Below, piece by piece: positions 6,923 through 13,476 of a stretch of DNA of 18,119 nucleotides. Position numbers and translations under genes: made by a program. Each line of letters starts with the position of its first letter. Positions within the stretch are counted from its first letter, which is position 1. The DNA comes from an uncultured Alistipes sp. (lineage in GTDB: Bacteria; Bacteroidota; Bacteroidia; Bacteroidales; Rikenellaceae). The notes below the pieces were generated by a model. The model was given only the letters and a program-made list of their open reading frames with translations. It was not told where the DNA came from and did no database searches. The stretch lies in assembly GCA_904502005.1 (NCBI GenBank), contig CAJGDC010000041.1:1-18119 (forward strand), written 5' to 3'.

Positions 6923-8521
6923 TTACTCAGAGAGCACCACTCGCTCTGCAATTTCGCGGATAATCTTTGCAGTCTCTGCCTTCACGCCACAATTAGATAC
7001 CTCCGCCGTAAATGGCTGCTTGTAGATTAATAGATAGTTTATGCACGCCTTCATATAGGCACCCTCACGGCTTTGATGACGCTTGTCTGTATGCAGTAGA
7101 TTTAGATTCCGCTCTCTGCCGATTTTGAAACCCTTGCCAATAGGGCTGACGATAATATTGTACTCGGCAAGCTCCTCTGCAACCATTTTAGAGCCACGTT
7201 CAAGCAGACTATCCAACCTCTCATAGCAACCATATCCTCTGTAATCACCATAAGGGCACGCCCAGGTATGTTCATAGACAATCTGACAAGCTGGCGAATA
7301 TTGAAGAGTCAAATCGTTTATCTCACGAGCAGCATCAATAATCGCCTTATCCTGCGTGTCGGCATACTTCGCTGCATTAGGCGATGTATCTTGCAAAAAG
7401 GCGTAGTCAAAACCACCCTGCTTGATTGCCTCACGCGAACGCTCAAGCTTTAGATGCTCCGAGAACTCCTGACCACCCTTTACAGAGACCACAGCATCTA
7501 CATAGTGACCCTGACTGCGAGCAATCTCCTTAAACATAAACGCCGTGCCGAAGAAGTATGTAAACGAATTCCCAATAAAGAGCATCCTCTTGCTGTCCAC
7601 AACCTTTGGAGCACCACTATAACGGAGCATCTGCAGTGACACATACTTACTGCTGCCCGTAAACTTTACCTTTCCAGCCCCAGCCGTAAGCGCACGCAGA
7701 CGGACCTTCACACAGCCATTCTCTATCGGCTCTGTTACGTAAAACGACTGCACAAATGTGGTATTATGCGCCGAACGAAAATGCTTGTTGTAGAGAGAGT
7801 AACGAATAGAGCTATCCTCCTCTGCTGTTCGCAACCTATCCTCTACACTTTTCCAACGACCACCATCCCAATACTCAAAAATCCAATACTTCGGACAATC
7901 TGCCTCCATCGCGGTCATTGTACACATAAAGTCAAACTGCTCACCAGCCTCTGCCTTTACCACTGGCACCGCAAAGAGGTAGTAATCACCAACCCCAATG
8001 CCAGCTACCGCAGATCCACGCTCAGATGTTGTGGTTAACTTATTGCCACTCACACTAACAACGCTTAACAACGCACTGCTACCCTTTGGCGAACATATTC
8101 CACTCTTCTGCCACATCTCGGCATCATACCTCAGACCCTCCATGCGCGCAGGGAAACCATCAACAATGCTCTTTAGATAAGGTGGCTGACTGACCACAAT
8201 CTCGCGAACCCTTCCACTCTGAACGCCGACAATCTTTAACACCGCCGTACGCTCTGCTGTGCTAAAGTTTGGCTCAGCCCAAATCTTAACGCTGTGCTTA
8301 ACCTTTGGTGATAGCTGACCACTACCAACAACACCAAGCCACTGCTCCGAAGCGCTAATCTGAACAGCCTCTCCCTTGCACGCCAACTCAAACTGGTAAG
8401 GCTCAACACTCTGACTACAAACTTCTATAGACTTTGGAACCTTTACCTTAAGTTCCGCCGCTACAACCTGACCGCCCAACAGAGCAATCAGCACCACAAT
8501 GCAAAATATAACTCGTTTCAT
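6923..8521 (-). CDS. Secreted BACON-like plus SGNH (DUF4886-type) hydrolase
   Basis: A protein of 532 residues in several parts. Residues 1-21 are a signal peptide (MKRVIF ... VVAA). About 30-112 resemble a BACON domain: SASEQWLGV, then VKIWAEPNFSTAERTAVLKI and REIVVSQ, the usual ending of that Bacteroidota beta-sandwich. Residues about 118-305 are a further beta-rich region that I cannot assign. The C-terminal hydrolase starts at RMLFIGNSFTYF with the nucleophile Ser319 and ends with HTDKRHQS, where Asp479 and His482 form the rest of the triad. DUF4886 proteins have this GNSF block. This suggests a periplasmic or surface esterase tethered to glycan or mucin, but the substrate is unknown. A full promoter lies 4 bases upstream of the ATG. 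Confidence 0.82.
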   Translation of the reverse strand: MKRVIFCIVVLIALLGGQVVAAELKVKVPKSIEVCSQSVEPYQFELACKGEAVQISASEQWLGVVGSGQLSPKVKHSVKIWAEPNFSTAERTAVLKIVGVQSGRVREIVVSQPPYLKSIVDGFPARMEGLRYDAEMWQKSGICSPKGSSALLSVVSVSGNKLTTTSERGSAVAGIGVGDYYLFAVPVVKAEAGEQFDFMCTMTAMEADCPKYWIFEYWDGGRWKSVEDRLRTAEEDSSIRYSLYNKHFRSAHNTTFVQSFYVTEPIENGCVKVRLRALTAGAGKVKFTGSSKYVSLQMLRYSGAPKVVDSKRMLFIGNSFTYFFGTAFMFKEIARSQGHYVDAVVSVKGGQEFSEHLKLERSREAIKQGGFDYAFLQDTSPNAAKYADTQDKAIIDAAREINDLTLQYSPACQIVYEHTWACPYGDYRGYGCYERLDSLLERGSKMVAEELAEYNIIVSPIGKGFKIGRERNLNLLHTDKRHQSREGAYMKACINYLLIYKQPFTAEVSNCGVKAETAKIIREIAERVVLSE

Positions 8522-8525
8522 ACTA

Positions 8526-8556
8526 CAAAGTTATCAATAATATGCAGAAATGCAAA
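8526..8556 (-). promoter_or_regulatory. Complete promoter of the BACON-SGNH gene, leaderless
   Basis: On the - strand: TTTG (8556-8553), a 19-bp spacer, TAACTTTG (8533-8526), then four bases and the ATG at 8521. The predicted transcription start coincides with the start codon. Confidence 0.85.
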
Positions 8557-8632
8557 AACAAAGCATGGAAGTTAATGAGGTTAAGGAATTTAATGATAAT
8601 CTCCCCTAACTTCACTAAATTCTCTGTTCTGC

Positions 8633-8826
8633 GTCAGCCAAGCTGACACTGCGATTAAGCCGAGTGCAACAGCGGTCGCACACCGAAGGTGCAAAAGGCG
8701 ACAATTGAAAATGGGAGCTTGCTCACAAATTTTCAATTTCGCATTTCGGGGCATTTATGCCGCGACTGATATTGCCGAGGCGGAGCAGGGTCGGGTTGCC
8801 GAAGGCAAGCCAATGGCTGATAGCCA
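8633..8826. repeat. Palindromic repeat element C1, inverted relative of insertion A
   Basis: A cluster of short perfect hairpins in a gene-free stretch: 8633-8647 (GTCAGC/GCTGAC), 8703-8712 with 8729-8738 (10 bp, extended by GCGA/TCGC at 8698-8701 and 8739-8742), 8750-8761 (GGCAT/ATGCC), TTGCC/GGCAA near 8797-8809, and ATGGCT/AGCCAT near 8813-8827. Four anchors match insertion A in inverted orientation and in the same order: GAGTGCAA (8662-8669), AAATGGGAGCTTGCTCAC (8709-8726), CCGAGGCG (8775-8782) and GCCGAAG (8798-8804). Flanking bases 8557-8632 show nothing that I can assign. Confidence 0.65.
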
Positions 8827-8952
8827 TTTTGTTGTGAAAATGGAGGATTTACAACGCTCGGCGAGAAAAATTGGCGCAGGATAGTATTCAAAACATACAG
8901 CCAAGACAATTTTTCTCGTTAGCGGAAGTAAATACCCATTTTCACAACAAAA
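8827..8952. repeat. Long imperfect hairpin next to the rpmH terminator
   Basis: The arms are 8827-8843 with 8936-8952 (17 bp perfect), 8847-8852 with 8928-8933, CGCT/AGCG (8855-8858 with 8921-8924) and 8862-8873 with 8907-8918 (12 bp perfect), around a 33-base loop. The right arm runs into the base of the rpmH terminator stem. It has no coding capacity. Confidence 0.75.
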
Positions 8953-8994
8953 CAGCAAGGTCAGTTCTGAATTCCAGAACTGACCTATGCTGTT
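8951..8994 (-). terminator. Terminator of rpmH
   Basis: A 12-bp perfect stem (8958-8969 with 8975-8986, loop of 5) is extended by a further 7 bp (8951-8957 with 8988-8994). On the - strand it is followed by TTTTGTTGTG. It begins 16 bases after the rpmH stop codon. Confidence 0.82.
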
Positions 8995-9010
8995 ACTTGT
9001 AGCTTTACTA

Positions 9011-9172
9011 CTAGTTGTACTTGAATGTAGCCTCGTCAGATACAGTCAATTTCTTGCGTCCCTTAGCACGACGCGCTGCCAGAACCTTGCGGCCATTAGC
9101 AGTTGCCATTCTCGCACGGAAACCATGCTTGTTGATTCTCTTGCGACGAGAAGGCTGATAAGTTCTCTTCAT
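9011..9172 (-). CDS. rpmH: Large ribosomal subunit protein bL34
   Basis: A 53-residue, strongly basic protein with the full bL34 signature MKRTYQPSRRKR, NKHGFRARM, NGRKVLAARRAKGRKKL, followed by a C-terminal extension ending FKYN. The protein is part of the 50S subunit and sits in 23S rRNA. I start at the ATG at 9172, which gives the universal MKRTYQPS start. An in-frame ATG two codons upstream (9178) is possible and cannot be excluded, since there is no Shine-Dalgarno sequence in front of either. The gene has its own strong promoter and terminator and thus appears monocistronic. The usual neighbours rnpA and dnaA are absent. Confidence 0.96.
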   Translation of the reverse strand: MKRTYQPSRRKRINKHGFRARMATANGRKVLAARRAKGRKKLTVSDEATFKYN

Positions 9173-9239
9173 TGCCATAGTCGTATCGTTTTTATTGTTT
9201 TATTCCAAATTCACATCAAGGATATTCCCTTGCGAGGTG

Positions 9240-9270
9240 CAAAGGTACAACTAAATTTGAAAAGAACAAA
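9240..9270 (-). promoter_or_regulatory. Complete Bacteroidetes promoter of rpmH
   Basis: On the - strand: TTTG (9270-9267), a 19-bp spacer, TACCTTTG (9247-9240). The transcription start is expected near 9235, giving a leader of about 60 nt before the ATG at 9172. Confidence 0.88.
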
Positions 9271-9338
9271 TATTTTTGAGAAAAAACTTGAAAAAGTGGT
9301 AGTTATCCCTCTCTTTTAGCCCCTCAAAAGCGCCTTTT

Positions 9339-11318
9339 CTACTTTCTACGCAGGTAATTTCCTATTGTCAATGTTGTTGAATCTCGCAAAGTTGGCGTTG
9401 TTGCAACCACTGCATTAAATCCGCTAAGGGTCAGTGAATCTGTCACAAAAACGCCCTGTGAACGGTTGTGCATCACCACGCTATCTCCATTTATCGTAAG
9501 CTTTGGCACACCCTGCGAGCAGTAGACCTTTATCACTTGGCGATTTGTCTGTCTGAGCTCGCGATTCTTACCTACGATGTGTAGCGTATGGTCGCGCCTA
9601 TTCCAAAGTGTACGATAGAGGTAGTATGTATCCTTAAACTTTTCGCGGTCAAACGACACAAGACCGTAGTTTCTAACACCACCATGATGTCGCACCGCAC
9701 CAAAGTCAAACATGCTATTTATCCATACGCCCCAGAAGAGTGTGTTGTCAATACGACTTACATATCCCTCATGGAAGCGTGTCTGCCAACTCTCTGGAAT
9801 ACGATGCTGGCTGCTATTTCTGCTCACAAGCTCCTCACTATACTGCCCCTTTGTGCCGCCAGCTCCATAACTCACACCCTGACAAAGATGGCTCCAGTTG
9901 CCTCTCAGAGCCGTCTGCCATAGGTCAAGATCTGCCACATCGCCCTTGTCCCAACCAACACTCTGCTGCCAAACAATGAGATCTGTGATAAAGTTTATAT
10001 CTCCATCCTGGTCGCTACATGCCACTGTTGGACGCGATGGGTCTAGAGTTTTTGCAAGCGTATTCAGCTCTTTGATATAACCCATCAACTCTGGCGAGCG
10101 ACCTCTTAGTTGCGAGAATATTCCCCACATCGCCACCGAAGGGTGGTGAATGTTCTGCAGTATTATCTCCTTGAGCTGCTGCTTACCATTGGCCTCAAAT
10201 GCTGCAGAGTTGTAGTAGGCAATATCGCTCAAAAATGGAGATTGACTCAGCGGACTATCAATCCATACAAGCATACCCTCCTTGTCACACTTATCATATA
10301 GATTAGCCGCATGAGGACCCTCAACCGAACGGATAGCATTTGCGCCCATGCTACGAATAAGCTCAATGTCGCCATTGTAGTCGCACTCTGTAAGCGCATT
10401 TCCACTTCGCTTGTTATCGTGATATAGATTTACACCACGCACAGGGAGACTCTTGCCGTTGATTGTCAGCAATCGCGCTGGCGTCACCTTTATATCTCTA
10501 AAGCCGGTAGTTACAGATACAGTATCAGCTCCCACCATCACATCTACACGATATAGCGACGGACGATATGTAGACCATAGCTCTGGATTTCCAACCGTAA
10601 ACGGAATGTTGAGCATCTTGCCATCAATCTTCGCCTTCACACTCTTTGTCACCGCAACATATCCGTCTGGCGAGACGATGTCGAGCGTCACCTCACAACT
10701 CTGATCCTTCTTGCCCAATAACGAGATTGCAATGTTACCCTCAACACTCTCCGTTGTAACCTTTGTCGGGGTGACAATCACTCCCTCTGAGCCATAATAT
10801 AGTGGAGATACTGTGGTCTTGCCGGTAATTATCAGCTCCACATCGCGGTAGATGCCTCCATAGTGATTTTGCTCTGTAGAGCTAGGTAACAAGTCGCTAC
10901 GATATGCATTGCTCACCTCAACTAACAGGGTATTCTCCGAGCCATACTGCACCTTGTCGGTTATCTCAAATGTAAACGCCGTACGTCCACCGAGGTGATT
11001 TCCCACATGTGCACCATTGACAAATACATCAGCAACGCTCATCACTCCACCAAAGCGCAAAAAGAGTCGCTTGCCCTGCCACTCAGTCGGCACAAAGAGC
11101 GTGCGACGATAGTAGCCCGTCGTCTGTCGCAGAGTGCCACCCTCCGAGAGAGCATCCGTATTCCACGTGTGTGGCAAACTCACAAAGCGAGCGTTGTCAC
11201 TCGAATTGTCATCCTTAAAAAATAATCTCCACGAGTTGTTGAGTATATATACCTCCCTGGCTGTCAGGGTAGTTATAGCCGTAAAAATGGTCAATAAAAA
11301 AACTAAAAATCTCTTCAT
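9339..11318 (-). CDS. Glycoside hydrolase family 2 protein, probably catalytically inactive
   Basis: A protein of 659 residues. I start at the ATG at 11318 (MKRFLVFLLTIFTAITTLTA, a signal peptide); the frame stays open upstream but overlaps the promoter and cvpA. The order is a sugar-binding jelly roll (about 25-165, with NHYGGIYRDV), an Ig-like domain (about 170-280), a TIM barrel (from RGVNLYHD at about 294 to LYRTLWN at 573) and a short C-terminal beta domain. In the related beta-galactosidases the acid/base sits in WG..NE and the nucleophile in SEYGAG. Here the first reads WGIFSQL (Gln403 in place of Glu, Ser for Asn). The second reads GVSYGAGG, with the Glu codon missing between Ser483 and Tyr484. 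The barrel is otherwise well kept (WINSMFDFG, GLVSFDREKFKDTYYLY). It is probably a periplasmic glycan-binding pseudoenzyme. Confidence 0.85.
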   Translation of the reverse strand: MKRFLVFLLTIFTAITTLTAREVYILNNSWRLFFKDDNSSDNARFVSLPHTWNTDALSEGGTLRQTTGYYRRTLFVPTEWQGKRLFLRFGGVMSVADVFVNGAHVGNHLGGRTAFTFEITDKVQYGSENTLLVEVSNAYRSDLLPSSTEQNHYGGIYRDVELIITGKTTVSPLYYGSEGVIVTPTKVTTESVEGNIAISLLGKKDQSCEVTLDIVSPDGYVAVTKSVKAKIDGKMLNIPFTVGNPELWSTYRPSLYRVDVMVGADTVSVTTGFRDIKVTPARLLTINGKSLPVRGVNLYHDNKRSGNALTECDYNGDIELIRSMGANAIRSVEGPHAANLYDKCDKEGMLVWIDSPLSQSPFLSDIAYYNSAAFEANGKQQLKEIILQNIHHPSVAMWGIFSQLRGRSPELMGYIKELNTLAKTLDPSRPTVACSDQDGDINFITDLIVWQQSVGWDKGDVADLDLWQTALRGNWSHLCQGVSYGAGGTKGQYSEELVSRNSSQHRIPESWQTRFHEGYVSRIDNTLFWGVWINSMFDFGAVRHHGGVRNYGLVSFDREKFKDTYYLYRTLWNRRDHTLHIVGKNRELRQTNRQVIKVYCSQGVPKLTINGDSVVMHNRSQGVFVTDSLTLSGFNAVVATTPTLRDSTTLTIGNYLRRK

Positions 11319-11336
11319 AGTACTCTTAATTTGGTA

Positions 11337-11344
11337 CAAAGGTA
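11337..11344 (-). promoter_or_regulatory. Bacteroidetes -7 box for the GH2 gene
   Basis: The - strand reads TACCTTTG, 18 bases before the ATG at 11318. No -33 TTTG is visible at the standard spacing. A weaker + strand box TAACTTCG at 11367-11374 could serve cvpA. Confidence 0.5.
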
Positions 11345-11394
11345 GGAAATTGTCAAAAAAAAATACTAACTTCGTGCGATTAAATAGTGAAGTT

Positions 11395-11880
11395 ATGAAC
11401 ATTTTTGACATTATTACCGTAATATTTGCTCTTCTTGCTATCTTTAACGGATGGCGTAAGGGTTTTATTTCACAACTCTGTTCACTCGCAGGTATTGTCG
11501 GCGGCATTGCCTTGGCAATAGCCTTTGGGGCAGAGGTTGGTGCAATGTTCAACATAGATGCAGCCTACCAAAAACCTATCGGCTTTATCATCACCTTCGT
11601 TGTTGCATCTGTCGCCGCCTCACTTGTTGCTAAGATTATCGGCTCACTCTTCAACGCCATCGGTTTGGGCGGGCTCAACACCCTGCTCGGCATCGCACTT
11701 TCACTATTTAAGTACGCCCTTATTCTGAGTGTGCTCTTTGTTGCATTTACAAAACTCAACAACGAGGTTAAGATAGTCGAGGCTCGCCACTTCAAGGAGT
11801 CCAAGTGCTACAAACCTATCTCAGCACTCTCTGACAAGGCTTTAGATTGGTTTAACACCTTCACAAAGGAGATTGAGTAA
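11395..11880 (+). CDS. CvpA family membrane protein
   Basis: A 161-residue inner-membrane protein with about four membrane segments (around residues 5-20, 27-47, 62-84 and 100-120) and a hydrophilic C-terminal tail. The start MNIFDIITVIFALLAIFNGWRKGFISQ is characteristic of the CvpA family: the N-terminal helix with aspartate, then WRKGF. CvpA was named for colicin V production in E. coli; its direct biochemical role is unresolved, and links to envelope integrity have been reported. I take the ATG at 11395 because upstream in-frame codons run through the divergent promoter region and the GH2 gene. The stop codon shares one base with the ATG of rsgA, so the two are coupled. Confidence 0.9.
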   Translation: MNIFDIITVIFALLAIFNGWRKGFISQLCSLAGIVGGIALAIAFGAEVGAMFNIDAAYQKPIGFIITFVVASVAASLVAKIIGSLFNAIGLGGLNTLLGIALSLFKYALILSVLFVAFTKLNNEVKIVEARHFKESKCYKPISALSDKALDWFNTFTKEIE

Positions 11881-12800
11881 TGACAAAACAGGGTCTAGTT
11901 ATACAGGCTACGGGTAGCTGGTATCAGGTTGTGTGCGATGATGAGACACTGCACTGCCGTATACGTGGTAAGCTGCGCCTTAAGGGCGTTCGCTCTACAA
12001 ACCCCGTTGTTGTTGGCGACGTGGTGCACATTGAGTGCGATAATACGGGCGAGTGGGTCATCTACGACATCGTTCCGCGCCGAAATTATATCATCCGCCG
12101 TGCATCAAACCTCTCAAAAGAGTCGCATATCATCGCTGCAAATATTGACCAGGCGCTTATCGTTGTAACCCTTATCGAGCCACAAACAGCACTTGAATTT
12201 GTAGACCGCTTTCTCATTACTTGCGAGGCGTATAAGGTTCCAGCCACTATTTTGCTTGCAAAGATAGACCTGCTGGAGTCAAATCCCGAGGCAATTGCCG
12301 AGTTCCACGCAATATACGAAAGTGCCGGCTACAATGTTATCGACATCTCTGCCACCCAAGGCATAGGCGTTGATGTGGTAAAAGATATTCTCAAGGGCAA
12401 GACAACCCTCGTATCGGGCAACTCTGGCGTTGGTAAGTCAACCCTTATCGGCAAGATTGACCCAGAGCTTGATATTCGCACTGGCGAGATTTCAGAGAGC
12501 TTCCATAAGGGCAAACACACAACAACATTCTCAACCATGTATCCTCTCAGCGAGGGCGGTTATATCATTGACACCCCGGGCATTAAAGGTTTTGGTCTGC
12601 TGGAGATTGAGGATAAAGAGCTGTGGCACTACTTCCCAGAGATGATTGCCACCGCAGGCAGCTGCCGATTTTATAACTGTACCCACACCCATGAGCCGGG
12701 CTGTGCAGTTGTAGAGGCGGTAAAGGTTGGTGAAATTGCATACTCTCGCTACGAGAGTTACCTAAAAATTCTTGATGACGATGACAAATATAGAAAATAG
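11880..12800 (+). CDS. rsgA: Ribosome small-subunit-dependent GTPase RsgA
   Basis: A 306-residue circularly permuted GTPase that binds the 30S subunit late in maturation and helps release assembly factors. An OB-fold occupies about residues 1-70. The GTPase motifs come in permuted order: G4 at 127-130, G1 GNSGVGKST at 180-188 and G3 DTPG at 231-234. A C-terminal zinc site is Cys262, Cys267, His269, Cys275, the family spacing. The G4 motif, normally NKxD, reads AKID here (GCA codon), so the asparagine that contacts guanine is replaced. The start codon overlaps the cvpA stop by one base, and an AAGGAG-like stretch lies just upstream. The 3' end overlaps the trmH-type gene by 20 bases. Confidence 0.96.
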   Translation: MTKQGLVIQATGSWYQVVCDDETLHCRIRGKLRLKGVRSTNPVVVGDVVHIECDNTGEWVIYDIVPRRNYIIRRASNLSKESHIIAANIDQALIVVTLIEPQTALEFVDRFLITCEAYKVPATILLAKIDLLESNPEAIAEFHAIYESAGYNVIDISATQGIGVDVVKDILKGKTTLVSGNSGVGKSTLIGKIDPELDIRTGEISESFHKGKHTTTFSTMYPLSEGGYIIDTPGIKGFGLLEIEDKELWHYFPEMIATAGSCRFYNCTHTHEPGCAVVEAVKVGEIAYSRYESYLKILDDDDKYRK

Positions 12801-13476
12801 TCTTACAACAGAGCAGCAGAGGGAGCAGATTGACTACCTATCGCAGTTTATACTTCCAGAGCGCTTTGAGACCCTATCACGCACTGTCAAAAACCGCACT
12901 AAATATATGACCCTTCTTGCGGAGAATATGTTTCATCCGCAGAATGCTAGTGCCCTTGTGCGCCACTGCGAGGCCTTTGGCGTGCAGACACTCCACACCG
13001 TGCAGACCATCTGCAAGTTCAATCCAAATGTTGATATTGTTCGCGGAACAGATAAGTGGATAGATATGTACCACCACGCCTCCACTACCGAGGCCCTTGC
13101 CCACCTCAAAGGTGAGGGCTACCGCATTGTCGCCACCTCTCCCCACTACCAAAGCTGCACACCGGAGAGTTTTGATGTAACAAAAGGCAAGTTTGCTATT
13201 GTTATGGGTACCGAAAAGACAGGCATTAGCCAGGAGGTTATGGATTGTGCAGATGAGTTCTTGAAGATACCTATGTGTGGCATGGTTGAGAGCCTTAATG
13301 TCTCCGCTTGCGCCGCCATTATTGTCTATATGCTCTCAGAGCGTATGCGCCACGAGGTTGATTGTTGGCAGATGAGTGAGGCTGAACAGATAGCAACACT
13401 ACACCACTGGATGATTGATAGCGTCAAAGATGCTCGTCCACTACTTGAGAGAGGAGGTTTTATATGCAAAGATTAA
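12781..13476 (+). CDS. TrmH-type tRNA/rRNA 2'-O-methyltransferase (SpoU family)
   Basis: A 231-residue SPOUT methyltransferase. Motif 1 is NASALVRHCEAFGV with the conserved Arg, motif 2 is FAIVMGTEKTGIS, and motif 3 is IPMCGMVESLNVSACAAIIVYMLSE. Together they form the knotted S-adenosylmethionine site. The N-terminal RFETLSRTVKNRTKYMTLLAEN and the overall length fit tRNA (guanosine-18) 2'-O-methyltransferase TrmH better than the rRNA enzyme RlmB, but the substrate is inferred. The start is uncertain: ATG at 12775 or 12781, both inside the end of rsgA. I report the second. The last 13 bases overlap the DUF4954 gene, within a tight housekeeping operon. Confidence 0.87.
   Translation: MTNIENSLTTEQQREQIDYLSQFILPERFETLSRTVKNRTKYMTLLAENMFHPQNASALVRHCEAFGVQTLHTVQTICKFNPNVDIVRGTDKWIDMYHHASTTEALAHLKGEGYRIVATSPHYQSCTPESFDVTKGKFAIVMGTEKTGISQEVMDCADEFLKIPMCGMVESLNVSACAAIIVYMLSERMRHEVDCWQMSEAEQIATLHHWMIDSVKDARPLLERGGFICKD

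Noticed and set aside
8755..8958. A 67-codon frame on the - strand as a gene
   Set aside because: It lies across the long hairpin and repeat C1, its composition follows the palindromes, and it has no recognisable domain or promoter.
11134..11394. Longer start for the CvpA protein
   Set aside because: The upstream frame runs through the GH2 gene and its promoter. The family start MNIFDII lies at 11395.
11319..11555. N-terminal extension of 79 residues for the GH2 protein
   Set aside because: The extension would cover the promoter region and the start of cvpA on the opposite strand. The downstream ATG gives a perfect signal peptide.
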